This document shows positions 1 through 6,329 of a stretch of DNA of 13,865 bases, in pieces. Both the position numbers and the translations under genes were made by a program. The DNA is from Candidatus Methanoperedens sp. Its GTDB lineage: Archaea > Halobacteriota > Methanosarcinia > Methanosarcinales > Methanoperedenaceae. Each line of letters starts with the position of its first letter. The stretch's first letter is position 1. The stretch is taken from positions 1 through 13,865 of the forward strand of contig JAPZAN010000142.1 in NCBI GenBank assembly GCA_027460605.1, written 5' to 3'. Under the pieces are notes generated by a model, which did no database searches, was not told the DNA's origin, and saw only the letters and a program-made list of their open reading frames with translations.

Positions 1-1
1 C

Positions 2-397
2 AGCGATATACTATCCGGTCTTGGGAAGGTTAAAACAAACGTGGACTCAGGTGCATTCGAAGCGGTACAGGAAGCCGGCATCGCTGCCCTTTCAGGTGCG
101 CAGGATTGCGTCCGCGAAACGAACCAGATATACAGGGAAAGACGGGATGCGCTTCTTGTCGGCCTGAAGAGCCTTGGGCTTCCCGTAAAGCCGCCCAAAG
201 CCACGTTCTATGTCTGGGTGCATGTAAATGGCAGCTCTTCGGCTTTTGCGAAGATGCTTCTTGAAAAAGCAGGGATAGTTGCCACGCCGGGCGTGGGTTT
301 TGGTGAATCCGGCGAAGGGTATGTCAGGTTTGCCCTGACGCAGCCTGTGGAAAGGATAAATGAAGCGGTTGAAAGAATGCGCAAGTTGGATATATGA
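2..397 (+). CDS. dapL: LL-diaminopimelate aminotransferase, C-terminal part (5' end outside window)
   Basis: This is the last ~131 codons of a PLP-dependent class I/II aminotransferase. The frame is open from base 2, so the gene starts upstream of the window. The segment reading GKVKTNVDSGAFEAVQEAG (from about residue 8 of the visible part) matches the C-terminal half of DapL, which converts tetrahydrodipicolinate plus glutamate directly to LL-diaminopimelate and 2-oxoglutarate in the cytoplasm. The C-terminal small domain follows, with ATPGVGFGESGEGYVRFAL carrying the conserved substrate-binding Arg region before the stop. The PLP lysine lies upstream and cannot be checked. dapA and dapB sit about 6 kb downstream, which supports DapL over other members of this aminotransferase family. 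An apparent GTG at base 41 is only an internal valine codon, not a start. Confidence 0.85.
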   Translation, partial: SDILSGLGKVKTNVDSGAFEAVQEAGIAALSGAQDCVRETNQIYRERRDALLVGLKSLGLPVKPPKATFYVWVHVNGSSSAFAKMLLEKAGIVATPGVGFGESGEGYVRFALTQPVERINEAVERMRKLDI

Positions 398-484
398 ATA
401 GGAACATCAGTGAAAAATTGAATGAGTTTTGATGCATAAAAGATAAAATCTATCTATGATTAGTTCATGTTGTGAAGGATTATG

Positions 485-496
485 CGTTTAAATAGA
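485..496 (+). promoter_or_regulatory. Archaeal TATA box for the prenyl synthase/radical SAM pair
   Basis: The sequence GTTTAAATAGAA fits the archaeal TATA consensus. It lies about 40 bases before the ATG at 533, so transcription would start near 515 and leave a short leader. It is the only good TATA-like element in the 135-base gap after dapL. Assigned by eye. Confidence 0.5.
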
Positions 497-532
497 AACA
501 CTTTTCAACTATTTCTTTCATGGATGTGAGTA

Positions 533-1432
533 ATGGATATAGAGCAACTTTTAGCCGACCGCGCAAGACTGGTGGATTCCGAACTGCCAAACCTTCTCAC
601 TGATATCAAACCGCCTGAGCTTGCCGCAGCGGTCGCCTATGCAATAGCATCAAAAGGAAAACGCATCAGGCCCGCATGTGAGGCTGTTGGCGGTACTGCA
701 AAAGAAGCGTGTTTTGCAGCCGCTTCCATCGAATTAATACATTCCTCGTCTCTCGTGCTTGATGACGTAATAGACAAATCCGAGAAAAGGCGCGGACAGT
801 TCACGATTCATACGCTGTGGGGCAATGACATGGCTCTCCTGACAGTGCAAATCCTTGCAGCTCTTTCACTCAAAATCGCAGCGCGCGACCCGAGACTCAT
901 CCATGCCATCGCCGATTCATTGTTCTGTATGGGCGAGGGCGAAGCCATGGAACTTGTTGATTTTGCCAAAGATAAGAAGAGTTATCTTGAGCTTGCTTTC
1001 AGGAAAACCGGTTCGCTTTTCAGTTCAGCAGCCGAGGTGGGGGCTCTCGTTGGCGGCGGGGATGAAAAACAGATAAATGACCTTACCGAGTTCGGAAACC
1101 ATATCGGTCTTGCTTTCCAGATCCGCGATGACATCCTTGATTGCATTTCAAGAGAGGAAGACCTGGGTAAACCTGTGAAAAAAGACCTTTTCATGGGGAG
1201 ACCTTCCATTGTATTGCTTGATGCCATTAATTCAGGCATTTCAATTGAGATGATGATGAAATGCAATAACGGGGAGCTTATGCATCTTGTCGGGAATTCC
1301 ATTGAATTTGCGCAAAAAACCGCAAGAGAAGAGATTGAGCTTGCAAAAAACCATATTGAAGACCTCGATGAAACCTATGCAAAAACAAAACTCAAAGAAC
1401 TGGGCGAGTATATAATAAGCCGAAGCAAGTAG
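533..1432 (+). CDS. Polyprenyl diphosphate synthase (trans-isoprenyl, IspA/GGPPS superfamily)
   Basis: This 299-residue enzyme would extend allylic diphosphates with isopentenyl diphosphate. It has the GKRIRP motif (42-47), His70, the first Asp-rich motif DDVID (77-81) followed by RRG, and the second DDILD (199-203) followed by GKPVKKD, so both metal sites look intact. The residues four and five positions before the first motif are Ser73 and Ser72. Archaeal GGPP synthases usually have an aromatic residue at the fifth position, so a longer product (quinone or methanophenazine side chain) is inferred. The stretch between RIRP and ELIH looks about five residues shorter than usual. The ATG at 533 is chosen because an in-frame ATG at 524 is followed at once by TGA. 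A radical SAM gene starts 8 bases downstream, suggesting one operon. Confidence 0.85.
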   Translation: MDIEQLLADRARLVDSELPNLLTDIKPPELAAAVAYAIASKGKRIRPACEAVGGTAKEACFAAASIELIHSSSLVLDDVIDKSEKRRGQFTIHTLWGNDMALLTVQILAALSLKIAARDPRLIHAIADSLFCMGEGEAMELVDFAKDKKSYLELAFRKTGSLFSSAAEVGALVGGGDEKQINDLTEFGNHIGLAFQIRDDILDCISREEDLGKPVKKDLFMGRPSIVLLDAINSGISIEMMMKCNNGELMHLVGNSIEFAQKTAREEIELAKNHIEDLDETYAKTKLKELGEYIISRSK

Positions 1433-1440
1433 TAAGACCA

Positions 1441-2466
1441 ATGGAAAAGGATAATTCAGGTTCTTTTTTTAATTACCTGCCGGAAGGATGCCGTTTATGC
1501 TGCACAGGGTCAAAGATGGTGCTTTTTGTTACAGGGCTGTGCGGCAGGAATTGTTTTTACTGCCCGGTTTCAAATGAAAGGCGGGGAAAGGACATAATAT
1601 TTGCAAATGAAAGGCTCGTGGAAAAGGATGATGACCTGATAGAAGAAGCTGTTTCAATGGACGCTCTCGGAACGGGCATAACAGGCGGCGAGCCGTTATT
1701 GCGCCTAGAGCGTGTTATTAATTACATAAAACTCCTGAAAAACAGGTTTGGCAGCGCCCACCATATCCATTTATACACGGCGCATGCCCCCACCAAAGTA
1801 GTGCTTGAATCGCTGCGCAAAGCGGGCCTTGACGAGATAAGATTCCACCCGCCGCCTGATGTTTGGAAAAATATTAATCACACATATTACAGGGATTCCA
1901 TCCTTGCTGCTCACAGAACCGGTCTTTCTACTGGAATTGAAATTCCGTCTATCGCATCTGATTTTAGCGGAATCTTATCTTTACTTCTGGAAGTTGACGG
2001 TTTTCTTAACATGAACGAGCTTGAATTTTCAGAAACAAATGCCAGCGAGCTAAAAAAACGCGGGTTCGTACTGGTTGATGACGATTCATCCGCGGTTCTT
2101 GGAAGCAAAGAGGTGGCAGAATCAATAACCGGAAATAAGCTCCGTTTTTGTTCATCAGGCTTCAAGGATGCCGTGCAGATGCGGGAAAGATTCAAACGCA
2201 TTGCAAAAAAATCTGCCAGGTATTTTGATGAGATAACCGATGACGGGACTCTAGTCTATGGCGTTGTCAGGGGAAAATGTCTCGAAATCCTGAAAGAAGC
2301 CGGGGTCATGGAAGACATGTACTCTGTCCTTGATGATTCTGTTGAAACCGCCGCATGGATTGCAGAAGACCTCGCTATTGAGCTGAAAAAAACAGGATGC
2401 AGCGTTTCAATAATCGAACGATATCCCATGAAAAACGGAATGATAGCAGAAATGACGCCTCTTTAA
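1441..2466 (+). CDS. Radical SAM protein of the archaeal COG2108 type, function unknown
   Basis: This 341-residue protein has the radical SAM signature CxxxCxxC at Cys34, Cys38 and Cys41 (CGRNCFYC), which should bind a 4Fe-4S cluster, and the SAM-binding GGEP motif at 82-85. An extra Cys cluster, GCRLCC (16-21), lies just upstream, as I recall for COG2108, a group described only as related to pyruvate formate-lyase activating enzyme. The rest is a TIM-barrel-like core and a C-terminal domain of about 100 residues without motifs I recognise. It follows the prenyl synthase by 8 bases with no obvious ribosome binding site, so translational coupling is likely. A role linked to isoprenoid or quinone chemistry is possible from context only, and the substrate is unknown. 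Confidence 0.75.
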   Translation: MEKDNSGSFFNYLPEGCRLCCTGSKMVLFVTGLCGRNCFYCPVSNERRGKDIIFANERLVEKDDDLIEEAVSMDALGTGITGGEPLLRLERVINYIKLLKNRFGSAHHIHLYTAHAPTKVVLESLRKAGLDEIRFHPPPDVWKNINHTYYRDSILAAHRTGLSTGIEIPSIASDFSGILSLLLEVDGFLNMNELEFSETNASELKKRGFVLVDDDSSAVLGSKEVAESITGNKLRFCSSGFKDAVQMRERFKRIAKKSARYFDEITDDGTLVYGVVRGKCLEILKEAGVMEDMYSVLDDSVETAAWIAEDLAIELKKTGCSVSIIERYPMKNGMIAEMTPL

Positions 2467-2475
2467 AACATGGAA

Positions 2476-2486
2476 AGGTATAAACT
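2476..2486 (+). promoter_or_regulatory. Archaeal TATA box before the DUF2551 gene
   Basis: AGGTATAAACT, about 40 bases before the proposed CTG start at 2520, resembles an archaeal TATA box. Transcription would begin near 2505-2508, just ahead of the Shine-Dalgarno GGTGG at 2510-2514. Found by eye. Confidence 0.45.
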
Positions 2487-2519
2487 CTTAAAATCAAATA
2501 ATGGAAAAAGGTGGTCTGA

Positions 2520-2840
2520 CTGAGCATCGAAGGAAATGAGAAAATAAAAACGCGTCTTACAAAATACCTGATGCGCGATGAAACAGGTATCAGGAAGTCT
2601 GTTTTGAAGTTATTTCTCACCGACAAGCCATATACTACCGAGAATGTTTTTGACCATCTCAAGAAAGAAGGGTTTGATGTCAATTACAGGGGAGTTTCAG
2701 CAATGGTGGGTCTCATGAACACGAGGCTTGGGGTATTTTGGCACAAACAGGATGACGAAGTAGATTACCATCGTTACAAATCCCAATGGTACTCCAAGCC
2801 TTGCCCATTCTTTGCTTGTGATGCCAAGTTTTCCTGCTGA
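2520..2840 (+). CDS. DUF2551-type archaeal protein with an abnormal C-terminus
   Basis: The N-terminal ~70 residues resemble the archaeal DUF2551 family: a basic stretch, then RDETGIRKSVLKLFL, and YRGVSAMVGLMNTRLGVF. This is a small, probably winged-helix-like domain of unknown function. The first ATG is at 2571, but the family-like sequence begins earlier in the same frame, after a TGA at 2517. A CTG at 2520 lies 5 bases after a good Shine-Dalgarno GGTGG, so CTG is the proposed start, giving 106 residues. After about base 2736 the protein (FWHKQDDEVDYH...) is simply the antisense of the DUF1646 gene, with no resemblance to DUF2551. The native C-terminus therefore seems lost at a junction and the protein may not work. 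Confidence 0.55.
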   Translation: MSIEGNEKIKTRLTKYLMRDETGIRKSVLKLFLTDKPYTTENVFDHLKKEGFDVNYRGVSAMVGLMNTRLGVFWHKQDDEVDYHRYKSQWYSKPCPFFACDAKFSC

Positions 2841-3857
2841 GATGATGTTCGGTATGTTGCCGGGTATCAGCATGCCGCCGGCGATTAATAATCCCATAAG
2901 CGCGGCATTAATCTGAAGCTGTGAAAAGGTCGGCCCGATCTCTGCTGCTGTCAATGTTGCATTATCAAGGATAGCTGACACTGTATTTATCCAATAGAGT
3001 GCCTCGGGAGGCATTTTTGTGATGTATTCAAAGATTATGGGCTTGAACCCGTCGCCAAGGAAAACCAGTGCCATGATGAACACATATACTTTGACGGCTC
3101 TCATTATTACATCCCTCAATGTTTCCTTATAATCCTCAGCTTTCATGCCCTCGTCCTTTGGATCTACTTTTCCAAGGAAGAACATACCCACAATACCAAA
3201 TGCAATTATTCCGGGGATAATGTAAACTGCAAGCTGTTCAATTAGATAAGTGAATGTGGCATGGTACGGAGGACCTTGCAGCTTGGATATGGCTATTGTT
3301 GAAAGAGGCTCACCCAGAGGTGTAAGCGCGGCGCCGAGACCTATTGAAAAACATGCTATGACCGTAAGGTCAACTTTGGATTTCCTTGTAAGCGGCAGGG
3401 CATTGACCATCTCCACAAGTATGATGGCTGCAAGAATAGCGGAAATCACGCTTGAAAAAAGACCAAGGACGGCGATGAGTATGAAAGCCATGACCTTTAA
3501 CGAAAGTTTTTCGGTCATCGTCCTTATCGCGCCGTGGATGGGTTTGTGCCATTTATAGATAATCAATCCGACAACCAATACAACCTGCACGATGCCTATG
3601 GGTAATTTAAGGCTGTTTGAGATGTAAAGGGGGGCGATTAATGCTTCTTTGACGATGTCCATTCTCCAGCCGGTTTCTATAACAGCTCCGGCTGCGTCAA
3701 CAAGTTTTGCAAAGCCTGATATTGTGAGTGCAAGAACTCCACAAATGAAAAGAAATACTTCAAGATTCTGTTCAATGATTTTAATTTTAAAAGGACCTAT
3801 CAATACAATCAGGAATATTATGAAAAGCCCTATTGCTATTCCTATGTCAAGCGCCAT
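2697..3857 (-). CDS. DUF1646 membrane protein, putative cation antiporter (ion transporter superfamily)
   Basis: This 386-residue protein is strongly hydrophobic with roughly ten membrane segments (about 3-22, 32-50, 86-101, 121-150, 163-185, 205-229, 250-268, 286-300, 315-340, 354-373). Landmarks are ALTPLGEPLSTI (177-188) and LDNATLTAAEIGP (297-309), the latter recalling the conserved discontinuous helices of ion transporter superfamily antiporters, and IPGNIPNI (331-338). DUF1646 members are annotated as possible sodium/proton or other cation transporters, and the substrate is unproven. The ATG at 3857 has a strong AGGAGG site ten bases upstream (3868-3873). The last ~13 residues (PKYPKPRVHETHHC) are hydrophilic and are read from the antisense of the DUF2551 gene, so the native stop seems lost at a junction near 2740. 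Confidence 0.75.
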   Translation of the reverse strand: MALDIGIAIGLFIIFLIVLIGPFKIKIIEQNLEVFLFICGVLALTISGFAKLVDAAGAVIETGWRMDIVKEALIAPLYISNSLKLPIGIVQVVLVVGLIIYKWHKPIHGAIRTMTEKLSLKVMAFILIAVLGLFSSVISAILAAIILVEMVNALPLTRKSKVDLTVIACFSIGLGAALTPLGEPLSTIAISKLQGPPYHATFTYLIEQLAVYIIPGIIAFGIVGMFFLGKVDPKDEGMKAEDYKETLRDVIMRAVKVYVFIMALVFLGDGFKPIIFEYITKMPPEALYWINTVSAILDNATLTAAEIGPTFSQLQINAALMGLLIAGGMLIPGNIPNIISAGKLGITSKEWARLGVPLGFVTMVIYFVILFVPKYPKPRVHETHHC

Positions 3858-4023
3858 TGTTATTTTTCCTCCTAAACATATTTTATTTCAAGGCCACCAA
3901 AAGCCTGAATAAAACTTTTTTCATATTCCACACAGGCTCTATTATAATTTGTGGTTTTGACCGAGAAGAAATCAACAAGGGATTTAGAGTTAAATCTGGC
4001 TGCATAAAAATACGAAGGTAAAG

Positions 4024-4095
4024 GCGCATAAGCGCAGACCTCACTGATAAATAAAAAATCCGTGTAAATCCGTCCAATCAGTGTCATCCGTGTTC
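4024..4095. repeat. Degenerate short tandem repeat (ATCCGTGT-type) with adjacent palindrome
   Basis: Four imperfect units of 9-10 bases follow one another from 4058 to about 4094: ATCCGTGTA, AATCCGTCC, AATCAGTGTC, ATCCGTGTTC. Just before lies a palindrome, GCGCATAAGCGC (4024-4035). Similar runs of 'ATCCGTGTAAATCCGTGT' recur in intergenic DNA of many environmental bacteria and archaea as far as I recall. Their origin is not settled. The element sits next to a tRNA remnant in a gene-poor gap, where such elements often collect. Confidence 0.45.
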
Positions 4096-4141
4096 GGCGT
4101 TTCAAAGGATAAGATAGATTGAGCAAGTTAAACTCCTTCCG

Positions 4142-4166
4142 CCGAGTTCGAATCTCGGTCAGGGCG
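4142..4166 (+). tRNA. Isolated tRNA 3' end (T arm plus 3' acceptor strand), fragment
   Basis: CCGAG (4142-4146), loop TTCGAAT (4147-4153) and CTCGG (4154-4158) form a perfect five-pair T arm with the canonical TTCGAAT loop. It is followed by TCAGGGC, which has the length of a 3' acceptor strand, and G at the discriminator position (4166). A matching 5' acceptor GCCCTGA, a D arm and an anticodon arm are not found in the ~90 bases upstream, so this is not a complete tRNA. G73 with this acceptor would suit tRNA-Asp, but that is a guess. Such 3' fragments are typical of attachment sites left by integrated elements. Confidence 0.45.
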
Positions 4167-4262
4167 CTGCTGTTCGAACGATGCGCATTGGCAAGGGCGG
4201 AGTAAAACTATCATTGAGGGTAGAAAGTGGAAAATGTGTCTGAGTCTTAATCATGGAATTGT

Positions 4263-4269
4263 AAAAAAA
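4263..4269 (-). terminator. T-run terminator of the two-helix membrane protein gene
   Basis: On the minus strand a run of seven T occurs about 17 bases after the stop codon of the gene at 4286-4870. Oligo-T without a hairpin is the usual intrinsic terminator in archaea. Confidence 0.4.
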
Positions 4270-4285
4270 CCAAATACAACCCTCC

Positions 4286-4870
4286 TCAGAATCTCTTTTC
4301 CGAAGGTCTTTCCTCCAATACTGATAATTCATTAGTAAGTTGATTGTATCTTTTTTCTATTTCTTGGAATAGTTTATTTTCTGCTATAATGTAGGATTCA
4401 TCTCGCTCCTTATCATCAACAGTATTTGATTTATTATTTAGGTGATTATTAATTGCTGAACGCAAATAATCTGGAGCAAGATATTTATTCCGTTTAACTT
4501 CATCCCAGAACTTAAGATATTCTTTATCCCTTGGGCGTGAACTATCTATATTACTTTGAGCACCTTTCTGAAAGATGATATTATCCCCAATTCGAATATA
4601 CAAAGGTGCAACAAGTAAATCCATCTCTTTCATAAGGCGGTCTTTTCTAATAGATTTTCTTTGTTCATTTAGCATACTTTCAGTTGATTTGGCATAATCT
4701 GCTGTTATTTTCACCAATACAATTGTAGCTATTGCAAGAACGACTGAGGCTATGAAAGTTCCATCCGGTAAATTCGGCAGCTTAGATAAATCTATTTTCA
4801 AAGACATAATAATGCTCAAAATCCCTAATATGAATCCAAAAAATACTAATACATAATCTCTTTTTGTCAT
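4286..4870 (-). CDS. Two-helix membrane protein of unknown function
   Basis: I do not recognise a named family. The 194-residue protein starts with two membrane helices (about 7-25 and 36-58, the second with ASVVLAIATIVLVKITADYA), then a short helix with AKSTESMLNEQRKSIRKDR, and a charged, mostly helical cytoplasmic domain ending in a likely coiled coil (about 163-188). This architecture (two helices, an 'YAKSTE' linker, a soluble tail) is common in uncharacterised proteins of Methanosarcinales. The start at 4870 is supported by a strong GGTGA site 4-9 bases upstream. The gene is clearly more AT-rich than the dap and repair genes and lies beside a tRNA remnant, so horizontal acquisition is possible. 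Confidence 0.65.
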   Translation of the reverse strand: MTKRDYVLVFFGFILGILSIIMSLKIDLSKLPNLPDGTFIASVVLAIATIVLVKITADYAKSTESMLNEQRKSIRKDRLMKEMDLLVAPLYIRIGDNIIFQKGAQSNIDSSRPRDKEYLKFWDEVKRNKYLAPDYLRSAINNHLNNKSNTVDDKERDESYIIAENKLFQEIEKRYNQLTNELSVLEERPSEKRF

Positions 4871-4899
4871 TTTTCACCCCCCAAAACATACTCTCCAAA

Positions 4900-4910
4900 A
4901 CATATAATGG
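4900..4910 (-). promoter_or_regulatory. Possible TATA box for the two-helix membrane protein
   Basis: On the minus strand CCATTATATG lies about 35 bases before the start codon at 4870, a distance that fits an archaeal promoter with a very short leader. The rest of the gap from 4871 to 5056 shows nothing I can name. Confidence 0.3.
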
Positions 4911-5056
4911 TTACTTTCTTACAAACCCATAAACAATAAATCCATTAGAAGTCCGAATCTAAAAACATGGAGGGTGCATGCAGAGGTGAGGTGAAAGCGG
5001 GTGCGCACATACGGCGCCGCTTTTCAGAAAACCTGCGCCAAAAAATAGACGCTGCC

Positions 5057-5518
5057 CTACCCGTGATAATACGTCGGCTCTTCCTTTTTCTTCTGCTGAG
5101 CCTGCTGGAAATTAATCACAGGAACAGGCATCGAAGGCGGAAGCCCGAGCGCTTTTGAAAGCATCAATGCAAGCGGCGCAAGATTCGCCACCATGGTATT
5201 TGCAATCTCGTTCTGCACATCGCCCGGCGCATTCCCGGAATCCCATTTCTCCTTCAGGGCTTTCAGGTCTTCCTCGCTGTAATAATCAGACAACCCTTCA
5301 AACCTTATGTGACCGATATTCGGGCTCAGGTAGTTGATGGCAAAAGTGTACTCCACCCGGAGCACTGATTTTTCTCCAAGAGGCGTGTGCTGCACCACAA
5401 TCGAGGGGTTTTTAAGATTCACGTCATAATTGATATTGATGTTCTTGTATTTCCGCACATCCTCGGTCGTGGTATATGCCTTGGATTCCACATTGGTAAG
5501 CTGGAAGTTTATTATCAT
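5057..5518 (-). CDS. SecB-fold-like protein (archaeal), putative chaperone
   Basis: This 153-residue soluble protein resembles SecB in layout. It begins with an alternating-hydrophobic strand (INFQLTNVESKAY), has a second strand (ININYDVNLKNPSIV), a long strand pair (LRVEYTFAINYLSPNIGHIRFEGL) and a final amphipathic helix (about 100-124). The helix is followed by GLPPSMPVPVINFQ (about 125-138), which parallels the C-terminal 'GFPPLLLAPVNF' pattern of bacterial SecB. SecB binds unfolded exported proteins, and SecB-like proteins also occur as chaperones in toxin-antitoxin-chaperone systems and as lone archaeal genes such as MJ0357. No toxin or antitoxin neighbour is seen. The gene lies about 50 bases downstream of the broken surE on the same strand. 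The start at 5518 has only a weak ribosome binding site. The family call is pattern recognition, not a search. Confidence 0.55.
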   Translation of the reverse strand: MIINFQLTNVESKAYTTTEDVRKYKNININYDVNLKNPSIVVQHTPLGEKSVLRVEYTFAINYLSPNIGHIRFEGLSDYYSEEDLKALKEKWDSGNAPGDVQNEIANTMVANLAPLALMLSKALGLPPSMPVPVINFQQAQQKKKEEPTYYHG

Positions 5519-5568
5519 GACTTATCTGCCTGATTATAGACCTCGGGGATATTAAATCATTCCATAAT

Positions 5569-6209
5569 TCATAATAAAGCATCTATCTCCTTAAAATCCA
5601 CCCGCGCGGTCGAATCAAGAGACAGCGGCGTTACAGAGATATGACCTTTTTTCATTACAGCCCTGACATCCGTCCCCTCCTCCGCATCCCTTATCAAATC
5701 GCCGTTTATCCAGTAATATGGTCTGCCTCTCGGGTCATGGCGCTCTTCCACGCCTGTTATGAATATTTTTTTTGCAAGCCTTGTAACATCTATCTCTGTA
5801 TCCATGGTCGCATGCCGCGGTATATTGACATTGAGCAAATCCACACCATCCGGAAGCCCTCTGCTCATAACGTTCCTTGCTATCCGGTTTACGATTTTAA
5901 TCCCGACCTCAAAGTCATAAATGTATGCGCGGTGGTCGTCGAACTTGTCCCCTTCATCGATTACCTGTATGGATGCGGCAATCGCGGGAATGCCATAGCT
6001 TGCAGCTTCAAGGGCTGCGCCGATGGTTCCGCTCGTTGTTACAGTATCAGTGCTGATGTTCTCTCCCACATTGAAACCCGACAGAACAAGGTCGGGCATC
6101 GTTTTCATTATCGAGAATATACCAATAATGACCGAATCCGTGGGCGATACGCCGCTTTAAGACCTGTCGAATATACCCCGTCGTCGTTGGTCAAAAGTAT
6201 TCTTTTCAT
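5569..6209 (-). pseudogene. surE: SurE 5'/3'-nucleotidase with internal deletion and frameshift
   Basis: SurE is a metal-dependent survival-protein nucleotidase of about 260 residues. The start is intact at 6209: MKRILLTNDDGVYSTGLKAAY, including the metal-binding NDD. About 20 codons later, near 6142-6156, the sequence jumps in another frame to PTDSVIIGIFSIMKTMPDLVLSGFN, which normally follows some 60-70 residues further on (the GTPxD segment). The missing part holds the metal-binding serine and substrate loop. From the first ATG the frame ends after 33 codons. The downstream frame is open as a 179-residue product from an internal ATG at 6108, through NVGENISTDTVTTSGTIGAA and the conserved RPYYW to the stop. 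Without the N-terminus it should not be an active nucleotidase. Real decay or a misassembly are both possible. Confidence 0.75.
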
Positions 6210-6279
6210 TATAGCAAAATAGGTTTCAGATAAAATAAATCTGTGGTTCTATTGGCTTAGCCGCACGATGCATCCCCAG

Positions 6280-6291
6280 AAATCTATATGA
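6280..6291 (+). promoter_or_regulatory. Possible TATA/BRE element for the rps17e-dapA-dapB operon
   Basis: AAATCTATATGA, preceded by a purine-rich stretch (CAGA), lies about 42 bases before the rps17e ATG at 6330. The start of transcription would be near 6310, ahead of the GGAG site at 6319-6322. Assigned by eye. The remainder of the 6210-6329 gap shows nothing else. Confidence 0.35.
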
Positions 6292-6329
6292 ATGATGGAG
6301 TTGTATGCACACCAAAATGGAGAATAATT

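Larger units (their letters stand above)
3858..4285. other. Gene-poor stretch of about 430 bases
   Basis: No convincing gene is visible on either strand. Two overlapping minus-strand frames (3872-4126 and 3883-4077) lack ribosome binding sites and recognisable domains and run through the repeat described separately. The stretch holds the Shine-Dalgarno of the DUF1646 gene (3868-3873), a small palindrome with degenerate ATCCGTGT copies (4024-4095), an isolated tRNA 3' end (4142-4166), and a T-run terminator for the next minus-strand gene (4263-4269). Confidence 0.5.

Noticed and set aside
4058..4095. CRISPR-like repeat
   Set aside because: Units are 9-10 bases, directly adjacent and degenerate, with no spacers and no cas genes nearby.
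3872..4126. Minus-strand 84- and 64-codon frames in the gene-poor gap
   Set aside because: They run across the degenerate repeat, lack Shine-Dalgarno sites and resemble nothing I know.
4967..5158. Plus-strand 63-codon frame starting at a GGAGGG-rich stretch
   Set aside because: Arg-rich and ends antisense to the SecB-like gene; no family resemblance.
5641..6222. Plus-strand 193-codon open frame
   Set aside because: It is antisense to the surE remnant, whose minus-strand translation has clear family motifs; the plus frame is Cys/Tyr-rich without recognisable domains.
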